From Eggerthia catenaformis OT 569 = DSM 20559 (GTDB taxonomy: Bacteria > Bacillota_I > Bacilli_A > Erysipelotrichales > Coprobacillaceae): DNA of 64,000 nucleotides. Every line of letters begins with the position of its first letter. Position 1 is the stretch's first letter. Below are positions 26,365-35,186 of the stretch, piece by piece. The notes under the pieces were generated by a model, which saw only the letters and a list, made by a program, of their open reading frames with translations, had not been told where the DNA came from and did not search any database. The position numbers and the translations under genes are program-made. The stretch covers positions 188,339 through 252,338 of the forward strand of contig NZ_KB446649.1 in assembly GCF_000340375.1 (NCBI RefSeq), read 5' to 3'.

Positions 26365-27975
26365 ATGACTAATACAACAGTATACAAAAAAGATTATAGC
26401 GTATTTCAGACCTATGCGCTACTCGATTTTACTATTTCTTTCGAGAAAGATGTGCCTCAGGATGATCTTGCACGTACCGTTATTGAGATTACGGAAAGGA
26501 TAAACATTGGTAAATATGTTAATCTCAATAACCGCAAATCACATGGGCATGATCCAATGAAATTATTAAGATGTATTTTGTTGGGATTCGCTGAAGACGG
26601 TTATATTTCTACACGTGAATTGGAAAATAAAACTATTTCAGATATTAGATATAAATTCTTTACCGGAAACGTATCAATCGGTCACTCAAGTTTCCAGCGT
26701 TTTATGCACAATGACCTTCTTATGCCAATTGAAGATATTTTCTATGAACTTAATAAATTCATAGAAAATGATGACAGAATTGACATGGTTGCAGATATTC
26801 TGACTATTGATGGATCTAAGTTTGAAGCAAACGCGAACAAGAATACTTTCGTATGGAAAAAAGCTACAAAACGCTACTATGAAAGAACATGGAAGAAATT
26901 CATGAATCTTATCAAGAAGTTAAACAAATTCTTTAAAGCCAACGGCATTGATATATTCTATTCCCAAATAAGAGAGCCTAATCCTGCCTATATGCTTAAA
27001 ATCGCTGATTGTATTGAAAAATATATGGAGGCTCAGGGAATTCAGATGGTTATTGGACGTGGCTATAGAAAGCAGGAAATCCAGAGATTATATGATGAGT
27101 TAAAGGATCTATGTATCAAGATATATAAGTATATGATACATTTTGACATATTAGGTGATCGTAACAGCTTTTCAAAAACTGATCCGGACGCTACGTTCAT
27201 GCATATGAAGTGGGACTATTACAATCATACCAATATATTCAAGCCCGGATACAATGTACAGCTTGGCATCAGCAGTGGATTTATCAGAAACATTCTCATT
27301 ACATCTAACGGTAATGACCTTCCTACTTTCATTCCTTTTTTAAAGAAGTATAAGAAGCATTATGGAAAGTATCCTTCTATCGTGGTTTGTGATGCCGGAT
27401 ATGGGGACTATGACAACTATAGCTTTTGTGAAGAAAACGATATTGAATATGGATACATCAAGTACTCAGGAATTTATAAAAAGCAGGAAAAAGTAACCGA
27501 GAAAAATCGATACTTCAAGAGACATCTAAAAAGAAATGACGATGGATTTTTTGTATGTCCTGAAGGTCATGTGTTTAATCCTGTAAGTCGTAGAGTTGAG
27601 AAGCGTGGGCTTTATGACAAGGAAAATATCAAATGTGAATGTGATGGATGCAGTACCTGTCCTTTCAAGAGTAAGTGTAGCAAAGCTTTGGGAAATAGAA
27701 CAATGACTGTATGCAAGAAGCTCGAGGATTTTCACGATCACGTTGATGAAGCTATTCATACATCTGTCGGTAAGCAGTTAATGCAATCAAGACAGATATA
27801 TAGTGAGGGTACGTTTGGAATTATTAAACAGGATTATGGATATGAAAGATTACGTCGAAGAGGCAATTCCAATGTAAAATTTGAATTTTACATGCTCGCA
27901 ATCGGCTTCAATATCAGGAAGTACCATAATATGATACAAAGCAAAGCCAGGTTAGAGTGCAAACAGGCCTGCTAG
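26365..27975 (+). CDS. IS1182-family transposase (DDE)
   Basis: Moves the surrounding element. About 536 residues from the ATG at 26365; the TTG-started frame from 26350 is rejected because a TATAAT promoter box lies within it. The N-terminal domain matches the IS1182 plan (KLLRCILLGFAEDGYISTRELE, DIRYKFFTGN), the catalytic Asp lies in ILTIDGSKFEANANKNTF, and VVCDAGYGDYDNY supplies the second Asp. A CxxC-rich insert (CECDGCSTCPFKSKC) and the final EGTFGIIKQDYGYERLRRRG block complete it. No frameshift or stop is seen, so it is probably active. Confidence 0.95.
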   Translation: MTNTTVYKKDYSVFQTYALLDFTISFEKDVPQDDLARTVIEITERINIGKYVNLNNRKSHGHDPMKLLRCILLGFAEDGYISTRELENKTISDIRYKFFTGNVSIGHSSFQRFMHNDLLMPIEDIFYELNKFIENDDRIDMVADILTIDGSKFEANANKNTFVWKKATKRYYERTWKKFMNLIKKLNKFFKANGIDIFYSQIREPNPAYMLKIADCIEKYMEAQGIQMVIGRGYRKQEIQRLYDELKDLCIKIYKYMIHFDILGDRNSFSKTDPDATFMHMKWDYYNHTNIFKPGYNVQLGISSGFIRNILITSNGNDLPTFIPFLKKYKKHYGKYPSIVVCDAGYGDYDNYSFCEENDIEYGYIKYSGIYKKQEKVTEKNRYFKRHLKRNDDGFFVCPEGHVFNPVSRRVEKRGLYDKENIKCECDGCSTCPFKSKCSKALGNRTMTVCKKLEDFHDHVDEAIHTSVGKQLMQSRQIYSEGTFGIIKQDYGYERLRRRGNSNVKFEFYMLAIGFNIRKYHNMIQSKARLECKQAC

Positions 27976-28029
27976 AAAAAAGATAATCACACCTGAAAAA
28001 TGACTTTTCACAACAGTATAGGGATATTG

Positions 28030-28052
28030 CGCCCAAAAAAGGGTGTTTTTTT
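28030..28052 (+). terminator. Transposase terminator
   Basis: CGCCC-AAAAAA-GGGTG hairpin followed by TTTTTTT, 55 bp after the transposase stop. Confidence 0.75.
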
Positions 28053-28191
28053 ATGTGGTTTCTCATCAATAAATAGAATTGATAAAATGAGTATCAGATA
28101 ATAAAGAAAAAGAACTGACACCAGCTCAGTGATTAACAAAAATCACTTTACTGGGTCAGCCCCTTCATATATTTACTATTTAATCAATACA

Positions 28192-28830
28192 TTATTGAAA
28201 TCTAGTTCCCCAATTTCCACTTCCAATATTATATTTTTCTATATATTCATCTGCATGATTATGTCCCCAAGTTGCCGCAGCTCTGGAAGCCTTGTTTCTT
28301 GCTGCAAAGTCATCGTCTCCTGTGTAGGTAGCTGTCTCTTTGTGAATAATATATTCCTTTCCTGTCTGATCATCCTTAAGCCATACTACGCATGTTACAG
28401 TATGAGTAGCAGGCTTGCTTGGCTTTGAAGGCTTGTTAGGCTTAGATGGCTTAGAAGCAGGCTTGTTTGAACTTGTGCTAGGTTTTTTAGCCGGTGTAGA
28501 AGTCTTAGCAGGTGTGCTTGCCTTCTTACCTGAGCTAGAGCTTGAAGCTGTACTAGGCTTATTGCTAGTAGCCTTTACAGTCTCAGCCTTCCTGCTTGTA
28601 CTAGATGAAGTACTAGAGCTTGAAGCTGTAGTAGGCTTCTTTTCTGATGTTCCACTGTTAGTTTGTGGAGCTGTTGTTTCTTCTTTCTTTTCTTCCTGAT
28701 TGGCTGTTTCTGTCTGAGCAGTCTTGGCCTGAGTATCCTTTGCCTTTGATGTGTCAGCCTTTTTCTTGCCGCTACATCCGGCAAGCATAATGACTGCCAT
28801 TGCCAGTGCAATAATTTTTTTGTTTTTCAT
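28192..28830 (-). CDS. Lipoprotein with Ser/Thr/Lys/Pro-rich linker
   Basis: 212 residues. A type II signal with lipobox LAGC gives a lipid-anchored Cys near residue 19; then follows a repetitive linker of about 120 residues (SSSSTSSSTS, PAKTSTPAKKPS, SKPNKPSKPSKP), typical of a wall-spanning stalk, and a compact C-terminal domain from about residue 140 (HTVTCVVWLKDDQTGKEYI to GSGNWGTRF). The C-terminal domain is not recognised. GGAGG precedes the start. The IS inserted just beyond its stop codon. Confidence 0.85.
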   Translation of the reverse strand: MKNKKIIALAMAVIMLAGCSGKKKADTSKAKDTQAKTAQTETANQEEKKEETTAPQTNSGTSEKKPTTASSSSTSSSTSRKAETVKATSNKPSTASSSSSGKKASTPAKTSTPAKKPSTSSNKPASKPSKPNKPSKPSKPATHTVTCVVWLKDDQTGKEYIIHKETATYTGDDDFAARNKASRAAATWGHNHADEYIEKYNIGSGNWGTRFQ

Positions 28831-29110
28831 AATTTATCCTCCATGAACTCTAGTTTATTTTTTAAGCTTCCTGCCAGGGTATTGTAATCCTCAAACAAAC
28901 CTTCGGCAGAGTCTTTATTAAGCTTCATAAAGATCTCGGCTTTTTTCAAGGAATATTTACAAAGAACGCCTAATAGATCTGTTAGATATTGGGTTTATTT
29001 TCTGCTTTAGCAGCTTCATCGGTTCCTTTGATTTTCTTAATATATTTATCAATCGTTCTTGGCGAACGACCGACCATGCAGGTCACTGACTGTGTTTATC
29101 AAGCACATTG
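28827..29110 (-). pseudogene. Degraded HTH-type gene upstream of the lipoprotein
   Basis: On the minus strand one frame reads MVGRSPRTIDKYIKKIKGTD then EAAKAENKPNI and stops; the next frame continues YLTDLLGVLCKYSLKKAEIF to MEDKL, ending on a TGA that overlaps the lipoprotein ATG (ATGA). Together they look like a small DNA-binding protein (a resolvase- or replication-type HTH) broken by a frameshift, once coupled to the lipoprotein. The 5' side is also damaged. Confidence 0.5.
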
Positions 29111-29346
29111 ATAATTCTTTTTCTTCGCTCGTTCCTTCAGTATGTAAAATCTTCTTGAATGAATGTCCCGGCAATTACTTAAATGATCTTCTCTCTGCAT
29201 GTACACTTGTATTTAACGCTACTATATAATTTTTAAAGATCAGCTGACTGTTCCTCGCTAGGAACATTGCTGCACATAAGTGAGATAAAGAAGCATTACT
29301 TATATGCAGCAATGAACTAATGAAGACTTCCGTTTCTTAAAAGAAA
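29111..29346. other. Intergenic DNA before the tRNA cluster end
   Basis: Probably coding debris continuing the HTH remnant (the minus-strand frame includes RIINVLDKHSQ). I see no intact gene. Confidence 0.35.
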
Positions 29347-29371
29347 AAGGAACGAGATGCTCTCGTTCCTT
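29347..29371 (-). terminator. tRNA-operon terminator
   Basis: A perfect 11-bp stem, AAGGAACGAGA/TCTCGTTCCTT, with a TGC loop; minus-strand T-run follows. It lies 55 bp beyond tRNA-Gly. Confidence 0.88.
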
Positions 29372-29425
29372 AAATGATCTTATTAAAGTAAAATTGTATT
29401 AATAGTTATGTTCGATTAATAAAAA

Positions 29426-29499
29426 TGGAGCGGGTGATGGGAATCGAACCCACGTAATCAGCTTGGAAGGCTGGGGTTCTACCATTGAACTACACCCGC
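29426..29499 (-). tRNA. tRNA-Gly(TCC)
   Basis: The acceptor GCGGGTG pairs with CACCCGC, the anticodon loop is CTTCCAA, and the T-loop is GGTTCGATTCC; the 3' CCA is encoded. It is last of six tRNA genes transcribed together. Confidence 0.96.
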
Positions 29500-29508
29500 A
29501 TAGGTAGA

Positions 29509-29584
29509 TGGTGACTCGCAGGAGATTCGAACTCCTGACCCTCTGATTAAAAGTCAGATGCTCTACCGACTGAGCTAGCGAGTC
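29509..29584 (-). tRNA. tRNA-Lys(TTT)
   Basis: Acceptor GACTCGC with GCGAGTC, anticodon loop CTTTTAA, D-arm AGCTCAGTCGGTAGAGC, T-loop TTCGAAT, encoded CCA. Confidence 0.97.
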
Positions 29585-29591
29585 ATTAAAA

Positions 29592-29667
29592 TGGCTGGGA
29601 TAGCTGGATTCGAACCAGCGAAATGACAGAGTCAAAGTCTGTTGCCTTACCGCTTGGCTATACCCCA
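29592..29667 (-). tRNA. tRNA-Gln(TTG)
   Basis: Acceptor TGGGGTA with TATCCCA, the U1-A72-like weak first pair usual in tRNA-Gln; anticodon loop CTTTGAC, T-loop TTCGAAT, encoded CCA. It would be charged by the glnS product at the left end of this window. Confidence 0.95.
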
Positions 29668-29677
29668 ACATAAGAAA

Positions 29678-29761
29678 TGGTGGGGAGGGACGGATTCGAA
29701 CCATCGAACCAAAAGGAACTGAGTTACAGTCAGCCGCGTTTAGCCACTTCGCTACCTCCCC
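29678..29761 (-). tRNA. tRNA-Tyr(GTA)
   Basis: Acceptor GGGGAGG with CCTCCCC, anticodon loop CTGTAAC and a long variable arm, as expected for bacterial tRNA-Tyr; encoded CCA. Confidence 0.96.
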
Positions 29762-29766
29762 GAAAA

Positions 29767-29842
<76 letters not shown>

Positions 29843-29861
29843 ATATCTTCGTGCATTCTTA

Positions 29862-29937
29862 TGGTGGGAGCTAACGGGCTCGAACCGCTGACCCTCTGCT
29901 TGTAAGGCAGACGCTCTCCCAACTGAGCTAAGCTCCC
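29862..29937 (-). tRNA. tRNA-Val(TAC)
   Basis: Acceptor GGGAGCT with AGCTCCC, anticodon loop CTTACAA, T-loop TTCGAGC, encoded CCA. First gene of the cluster; the promoter should be in 29938-30010, which is AT-rich. Confidence 0.96.
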
Positions 29938-30011
29938 CTCTTGAATGCCTTTTAATATTATCATTTACTCTTTTCTCTGTCAATCTTTAATTCATAATTT
30001 GTTGATTAGTG

Positions 30012-30896
30012 CTATAAATAATTATAATACTCAAGATAATCACTTAGTTTTCCGGCTAAGATTTTATCAGTTGCTTTGACATTCTTTAAAAAGCGATAAC
30101 TCTTAGCACCACTTTCATAAATAATATACAATTTATCCTCATCTACATACATGTTTTCAGAACATTGATAAATATCTATAAAAGCTCTTTTCTTTAAAGA
30201 TTTCATAGTCCTTCTATCTATCTGATTTATATAAAGCCTAGAATAATCCTGCTTTCTTGAATCATTAGAAGATGAATAAAGAATATAGTCTTTATGATGT
30301 CTAGAAGCAAAAATAATACCTTGCGTATAATAAGGAAGAAATCCTTTTATAAGTGAGGATGATTTGTTTTTTGTAGAAATGATTTCTAAATCTTCATATC
30401 TTTTTTCACTATATTTTCCTACATAAATATACCCTTTATCATAAGCTAAAAAACTTGGCTTCACTTGAGTTTTTAAAAGACTGTCATAATGGACATGATG
30501 TGTATTTAAGCCTTTAAGAAGTCTTTGTCTGCTGATGATCTGAATACAATGCTGTGATGAATCAGCAATATAAAGTTCTTTCTTATCTTTATTATAGGAT
30601 ATCCCTCCGGCATGGCATTTATTATAAAGACTGATTTCAATAACTTTCTTTGTATCTTTATGAATCATATAAAGAGTGGAATTCTTTATTTTATTTTTAT
30701 CATAAGATGAGACAATAAAATAATCATCCATCATAGTAAGCCCTTGAGGAACAAATGAAGTATTTAACCCCGGAATATCTATTGAATAGCTTTTATATTC
30801 TTGCAGTCCTTTTTGATAAATGCTTAAGTCAGGTTTCTTTTCTGAAATACAGCCGAATAAACTGCCTATTAAAAATAATAGAATAATCTTTTTCAT
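30012..30896 (-). CDS. Lipoprotein with beta-propeller-like repeats, unknown
   Basis: 294 residues from the ATG at 30896. The N-terminus KKIILLFLIGSLFGC is a lipoprotein signal with lipobox LFGC. The rest carries repeated short strands (FIVSSYDKNKIKNSTLYMI, KELYIADSSQHCIQII, GYIYVGKYS, DYILYSSSND) resembling a beta-propeller of the NHL or YncE type. It starts one base after the stop of the EIIB-ROK gene, so the two are co-transcribed. An extracellular ligand-binding role is possible; none is shown. Confidence 0.75.
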   Translation of the reverse strand: MKKIILLFLIGSLFGCISEKKPDLSIYQKGLQEYKSYSIDIPGLNTSFVPQGLTMMDDYFIVSSYDKNKIKNSTLYMIHKDTKKVIEISLYNKCHAGGISYNKDKKELYIADSSQHCIQIISRQRLLKGLNTHHVHYDSLLKTQVKPSFLAYDKGYIYVGKYSEKRYEDLEIISTKNKSSSLIKGFLPYYTQGIIFASRHHKDYILYSSSNDSRKQDYSRLYINQIDRRTMKSLKKRAFIDIYQCSENMYVDEDKLYIIYESGAKSYRFLKNVKATDKILAGKLSDYLEYYNYL

Positions 30897-30897
30897 A

Positions 30898-32289
30898 CTA
30901 TTTATCCAAATAATCAATACAAAGCTTTGTAATGCCATCCAGCATATAAGGACTGGCTTCTTTAATAAAATAAAAATCAGGAAGGTAGTATTCTGGGATA
31001 AAAGAGGATAATTTCTTCTTTATTTCATTCATGTCAGGAGTCATAGGAGATCTTATAGCGACAGCCTGAGGAGCTAAAGTACATAATGACGGAAGAAGAC
31101 CTGCACATACAAGTTCTAGGGCTCCCTCCTGTGTCCAAGGAAGGTTATGCAGCTTATCAGAAAGCTGCATGCGCTCTATAAAAAATTTGATTTCTCCTGC
31201 TAAACCTTTTCTTCCTTTTACGATCTTCTTATCAACCAGAATCCCCTGTCCGCCGGCATGATAGCCAAAGGGCTGTGTATGGAAAAGAATATCAGAATAC
31301 TCCGGATGCTCTAATGAGAATCCCATTACTGCCGCATTCGCATTATTTGATACCAGTATTTCTATTCCATAATGTTTTTCAAATTCATTTTTAATATCTA
31401 TTTCATCTTCCTGATATCTTAAATAACGCATCTTTTCTGTTTCATCCACAATACCCGGAATCGCAATTCCTATTAAATCTATATGTGAATACCTTAATAA
31501 AATTGTATCAATAATATCATAAAGATCATAGATATCAAAAGAAGGCTTAATAATCAAATTAGAATCAATAATTGTATTCCCCTTATATAAACGATAGTAG
31601 GTACGTGTCTGGGCAGTATTTGGCATCATAACTAAAGATAGAATAGATGCTTTTGTAGATTCCTTACAATGACATGATACTGTCTTTTTCTTCTGTTTAT
31701 TTTTAAATGCTTTCACCTCATCATTAATGTAATTAATAACTGTCAAGGTATCATAAGAAGCAAAGGCTCCGGTTGGTATTTGAAGAACAGGTCTGTCAGT
31801 CAGGCTCTCCTGAATACGATGAAGCATATAACCGATCTGTGGAGCTAATAATATAACATCATATTTTGTTGCTTCCTGATAAATATTCAAATAAGAAACA
31901 GCATCAAAATGCATATCCAGTTCAAGCATTTTAGCTGATTCATTTAAATTCTCAGCAAACATAGAGGTTGTCAATCCTGCTGAGCATGATAATAAAATCT
32001 GTAAGGTTTTTTCCTCTTTTAATTTTAATAAAGTATCAATCATTTCCCGGTACAGCTGCTTGGCATGATCAATATTTTTTAATTCAAAATGAAGATAAAA
32101 CTTAATATTCTCATCTTTTAACGAAACGATTGTAAATTCTACTAATGTGCTTTTATCAATATCAGTAAACTGAATAGTAGATACTCCATAATCTGTTTTT
32201 AATTCAATAGTATTATCTGATATCTCATTAATAGAATATTCTGTATTCTGATGTTCTTTAATCCATTTTCTATAATCTAAGCTAATCAT
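30898..32289 (-). CDS. PTS EIIB-like domain fused to a ROK-family domain
   Basis: 463 residues from the ATG at 32289, which GGAGAGAAG precedes. Residues up to about 90 are an unrecognised domain. About 92-190 match a lactose/cellobiose-type EIIB: LQILLSCSAGLTTSMFAENL with the phosphorylatable Cys, then YDVILLAPQIGYML. From about 215 to the end there is a ROK sugar-kinase/repressor fold (GIAIPGIVD, VSNNANAAVMGF, KGRKGLAGEIKFF). The N-terminal ROK phosphate loop DIGGT is not evident and no zinc CxCG motif is seen, so it is more likely a sensor than an active kinase. It may couple PTS phosphorylation state to regulation. Confidence 0.8.
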   Translation of the reverse strand: MISLDYRKWIKEHQNTEYSINEISDNTIELKTDYGVSTIQFTDIDKSTLVEFTIVSLKDENIKFYLHFELKNIDHAKQLYREMIDTLLKLKEEKTLQILLSCSAGLTTSMFAENLNESAKMLELDMHFDAVSYLNIYQEATKYDVILLAPQIGYMLHRIQESLTDRPVLQIPTGAFASYDTLTVINYINDEVKAFKNKQKKKTVSCHCKESTKASILSLVMMPNTAQTRTYYRLYKGNTIIDSNLIIKPSFDIYDLYDIIDTILLRYSHIDLIGIAIPGIVDETEKMRYLRYQEDEIDIKNEFEKHYGIEILVSNNANAAVMGFSLEHPEYSDILFHTQPFGYHAGGQGILVDKKIVKGRKGLAGEIKFFIERMQLSDKLHNLPWTQEGALELVCAGLLPSLCTLAPQAVAIRSPMTPDMNEIKKKLSSFIPEYYLPDFYFIKEASPYMLDGITKLCIDYLDK

Positions 32290-32308
32290 TTTCTTCTCTC
32301 CGAACATA

Positions 32309-32560
32309 TTATTTCTTTAAATAACTAATATACTTATTTCCAAAAGCTTCAATACTTTCTAATACGAGCCTTAGCTCTTTACCAATATCAGTTAATGAAT
32401 ACTCTACTCTTAAAGGTACTTCAGGATAAACAGTCAGACAAATCAATTTATTTTTTTCCCGGCTTTTTAATTATGTAGATAAAGTAGCCTGTGTCATTTC
32501 TATTTCCTTTTCTATCTGATTAAATCTTTTAAAACCATCAGATAAGCATTCTTTATTCAT
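32309..32560 (-). pseudogene. HxlR-family regulator, internally deleted and interrupted
   Basis: One frame of 84 codons reads GFKRFNQIEKEIEMTQATL, an in-frame TAA at about 32472-32474, then LTVYPEVPLRVEYSLTDIGK and LRLVLESIEAFG: unmistakably HxlR. The first helix region (the CPVxxTLxxIGGKWK block) is missing, with MNKECLS joined directly to DGFKRF. Its ATG stands divergent to the nitroreductase gene it probably once controlled. Confidence 0.85.
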
Positions 32561-32695
32561 TCCGGTACTCTCCTTTTCCATTTTTTAATAAAGCATTTCT
32601 CTTGTATTTAGTATAATATCGCCTTATATTTTAAGCAAGTCAGAAAATTAAAGTATACTTTTTTTGATAAGAATTACTATTTAAGGAGAAAAACA

Positions 32696-33265
32696 ATGAT
32701 TACAAAAGGATTAAAAGAAAGAAGAAGTATCTATTCATTAAATAAACAATTACCAGTCAATGAAGAAGCGGTCATTCAGACTATTCAGGAAGTAGTAGAA
32801 TACGTTCCTGATGCATTTAATATGAAAAGCCAGAAAGTCTTAGTTGCTTTAGGGGAAAAACAGGATTTATTATGGGATACCATTTATGATGCTTTTGAAG
32901 GAAAAGTTAGCAGAGAAAAAATTAACAGCTTTAAAGCCGCTGCCGGTACAATCCTATATTTTATAGATACAAAAATTGTTAAAGGATTGCAGGAACAATA
33001 TGCCTTATATGCTGATAACTTTCCAATATGGGCACAGCAATCAAATGGTATGCTTCAGATTAATATTTGGAGTGCATTAAGAGAGCTAGGAATTGGTGCA
33101 AACTTACAGCATTATAATCCGGTTATTGATGAAAAAGTAAAAGCTCTATTTAATATTCCTGAATATTACCAGTTAATTGCTCAGATGCCTTTTGGAGGTA
33201 TTGATACTTTACCGGATGAAAAAGAAAAAGAAAACATTAATAAAAGAGTTACTATTGTCAAATAA
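32696..33265 (+). CDS. Nitroreductase-family flavoprotein
   Basis: 189 residues starting with RRSIYSLNKQLPV and carrying the FMN-binding pattern DAFNMKSQKVLVAL and SALRELGIGANLQHYNP, then QMPFGGIDTLPDEKE. It is the YodC/HBN1-like subgroup of FMN oxidoreductases, with unknown natural substrate. AAGGAGAA precedes the start. The divergent HxlR gene is dead, so control may be lost or changed. Confidence 0.9.
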   Translation: MITKGLKERRSIYSLNKQLPVNEEAVIQTIQEVVEYVPDAFNMKSQKVLVALGEKQDLLWDTIYDAFEGKVSREKINSFKAAAGTILYFIDTKIVKGLQEQYALYADNFPIWAQQSNGMLQINIWSALRELGIGANLQHYNPVIDEKVKALFNIPEYYQLIAQMPFGGIDTLPDEKEKENINKRVTIVK

Positions 33266-33270
33266 GATTA

Positions 33271-33301
33271 TTAAAGGAGAATTTAATAAATTCTCCTTTA
33301 A
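33271..33301 (+). terminator. Nitroreductase terminator
   Basis: A perfect 14-bp stem, TTAAAGGAGAATTT/AAATTCTCCTTTAA, with a 3-nt loop, 6 bases after the stop. The T-run after it is weak. Confidence 0.7.
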
Positions 33302-33734
33302 GCTTTAAAAGTATCTAAAAAGATACTCCATCCGATTACATCCTACAGTCCTTTTAGCTTTCTTTAAACTATCGCCTGCTTCTTTTTTCTTACAGACAGT
33401 TCTTGTAAAGCTTTTTTTGCTTCTTGCCTTAGTCTTCAACCTTCAAACTTTCATCAGCAGTTTTCCAAAATTCTTTTCTTATCTTCATCACTTTTGAATT
33501 ACTGCTGTGAATACGCTTCTCTTACTTTAAGCATTGATTTTTGTTACCTATTATAAGATTCCCACCATTAATATTTCACATATTAATGATTGCTGTTTCT
33601 TATTTTTCAGTAACATTCCTCTTTTTTAGATCTGTAGCCTATGCATAATTGACATCATTCACATGTAATCTTACTGAAGTATCTTTATCTAAAGAAGATC
33701 TTTTCTTCTTTTCTGATTAAAATATAGCATAGTT

Positions 33735-33748
33735 TGAAAACGTTTACA
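33735..33748. promoter_or_regulatory. Candidate catabolite-responsive element (cre)
   Basis: TGAAAACGTTTACA fits the CcpA cre consensus TGWAARCGYTWWCA. No intact gene starts nearby; it faces degraded DNA to its left and rarA's end to its right. Confidence 0.5.
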
Positions 33749-33790
33749 AGTAAAATTTTAAATTTTTTTAATATTTACAAAGATTGTAAA

Positions 33791-33824
33791 AAACAGCTCT
33801 TTTTTTATTAAAATAGAGCTGTTT
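33791..33824 (-). terminator. rarA terminator
   Basis: AAACAGCTCT and AGAGCTGTTT arms, minus-strand T-rich tail, 8 bp beyond the rarA stop. Confidence 0.8.
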
Positions 33825-33831
33825 TTAAAAA

Positions 33832-35148
33832 CTATTTCTTTAAGCTTTTTAAATACTCCTTCATTTTTGCTTCATGTCCATTATCTGTTAAATGATAAAA
33901 CTTTTCATCTTTAATAAGATCAGGAAGATATTGCTGATAAACATAATGATTTTTATAAGAATGAGGATATTTATATCCTTTTCCTCTATTTAGTTTACCG
34001 GCATTTTTATAGTGAGCATCCTGCAGATAAGAAGGAATCGCTAAATTGCCTGTTTCTCTAACTTTCTGTATTGCTTCATCAATACCTATAATAGCCGCAT
34101 TGGACTTAGGAGCACATGCCAGATAGGCTGTTGCCTGAGCTAAAACAATCCGTGCTTCGGGCATCCCTATCATTGTTGCTGAAGCAGCTGCTGATGAAGC
34201 AATTGTCATTGCTAGAGGAGCTGCATTACCAATATCTTCACTTGCCAGTACAATAAGCCTTCTGGCAATGAATTTAACATCTTCTCCTGCCTCCAGCATT
34301 CTCGCCAGATAATAGATTGCCGCATCAGGATCACTCCCTCTTACTGATTTAATAAAAGCGGAGATTGTATCATAATGGTTATCTCCTGTCTTATCATAAC
34401 GAATAACTTTCTTTTGAATACACTGTTGAGCAACAGAAAGGTCAATATGGATAAATCCATCTTCTAATCTTTCTGTTGTAAGAACTGCCAGTTCCAAAGC
34501 ATTAAGTGCTCCTCTGGCATCACCATCAGCCATATCAGCTAAAAATGAAGCAGCATCCTCTTCTAAAATAACTTTTTTAGTTCCCTCTCCTTTTTCCCGA
34601 TCATTAATTGCACGATAAAGAAGCTCTAATATATCTTCTTTATCTAAAGGTTTTAATTCAAAAATACGTGATCTGGAAATAAGTGCACTATTCACTTCAA
34701 AATACGGATTTTCAGTTGTTGCTCCAATCAATATAACAGTTCCATCTTCTACATAAGGCAACAAATAATCTTGTTGTGCTTTATTAAAGCGATGAATTTC
34801 ATCTATAAAGAGAATGGTTCTTCTTTGTGTCATAGAGAAACTATGAATAGCTCCATGAATAACATTTTCCATATCTTTCTTACCTGCGGTTGTTGCATTA
34901 ACCTGCCTGAAATCAGCACTTGTTGTATTAGCAATTACTCTAGCTAATGTTGTTTTGCCAACACCCGGAGGTCCATAAAGAATAATTGAGCCAAGCTGAT
35001 CTGCCTTGATAGCCCGATATAATAATTTATCTTTTCCAATAATATGCTTTTGTCCTACATATTCTTCTAATGTATCAGGACGCATCCTGGCTGCTAAAGG
35101 AAGATTCTTCTCTTTTTCTTCATGTGTCATATAATCAAAGATATCCAT
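33832..35148 (-). CDS. rarA: Replication-associated recombination protein A (AAA+ ATPase)
   Basis: 438 residues of the RarA/MgsA/WRNIP1 family acting at stalled replication forks. Walker A is GPPGVGKT near 59-66, Walker B LFIDEIHRF, then the arginine-finger block SRSRIFEL and the C-terminal tetramer domain (KSVRGSDPDAAIYYLARML, KYPHSYKNHYVYQQYLP). It follows divIB by 38 bp, in the same direction as the wall cluster. Confidence 0.96.
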   Translation of the reverse strand: MDIFDYMTHEEKEKNLPLAARMRPDTLEEYVGQKHIIGKDKLLYRAIKADQLGSIILYGPPGVGKTTLARVIANTTSADFRQVNATTAGKKDMENVIHGAIHSFSMTQRRTILFIDEIHRFNKAQQDYLLPYVEDGTVILIGATTENPYFEVNSALISRSRIFELKPLDKEDILELLYRAINDREKGEGTKKVILEEDAASFLADMADGDARGALNALELAVLTTERLEDGFIHIDLSVAQQCIQKKVIRYDKTGDNHYDTISAFIKSVRGSDPDAAIYYLARMLEAGEDVKFIARRLIVLASEDIGNAAPLAMTIASSAAASATMIGMPEARIVLAQATAYLACAPKSNAAIIGIDEAIQKVRETGNLAIPSYLQDAHYKNAGKLNRGKGYKYPHSYKNHYVYQQYLPDLIKDEKFYHLTDNGHEAKMKEYLKSLKK

Positions 35149-35186
35149 AGCTTGCTCCTTTCAATAAAATATCAAATAAGCATAGA

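Larger units (their letters stand above)
26276..28165 (+). mobile_element. IS1182-family insertion sequence, apparently complete
   Basis: Ends match as inverted repeats: AAGGGGCTGACCCGGTTAAA at 26276 and, on the other strand, AAGGGGCTGACCCAGTAAAG ending at 28165. Between them lies one transposase gene filling most of 1.9 kb, with a hairpin at each side. No target duplication is obvious. Confidence 0.85.
33266..33788. other. Degraded coding DNA with terminator and a catabolite-control site
   Basis: No intact gene. Minus-strand fragments read like coding sequence (KIRKEFWKTADESLKVED near 33430-33490; RLHVNDVNYA near 33650) but in broken frames. The region begins with the nitroreductase terminator and contains a CcpA-like site near its right end, suggesting a lost carbon-catabolite-controlled gene. 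Confidence 0.4.

Noticed and set aside
28415-28699. 94-aa plus-strand frame rich in Leu, Gly and Val
   Set aside because: It is the antisense of the low-complexity linker of the lipoprotein; repetitive codons create the open frame.
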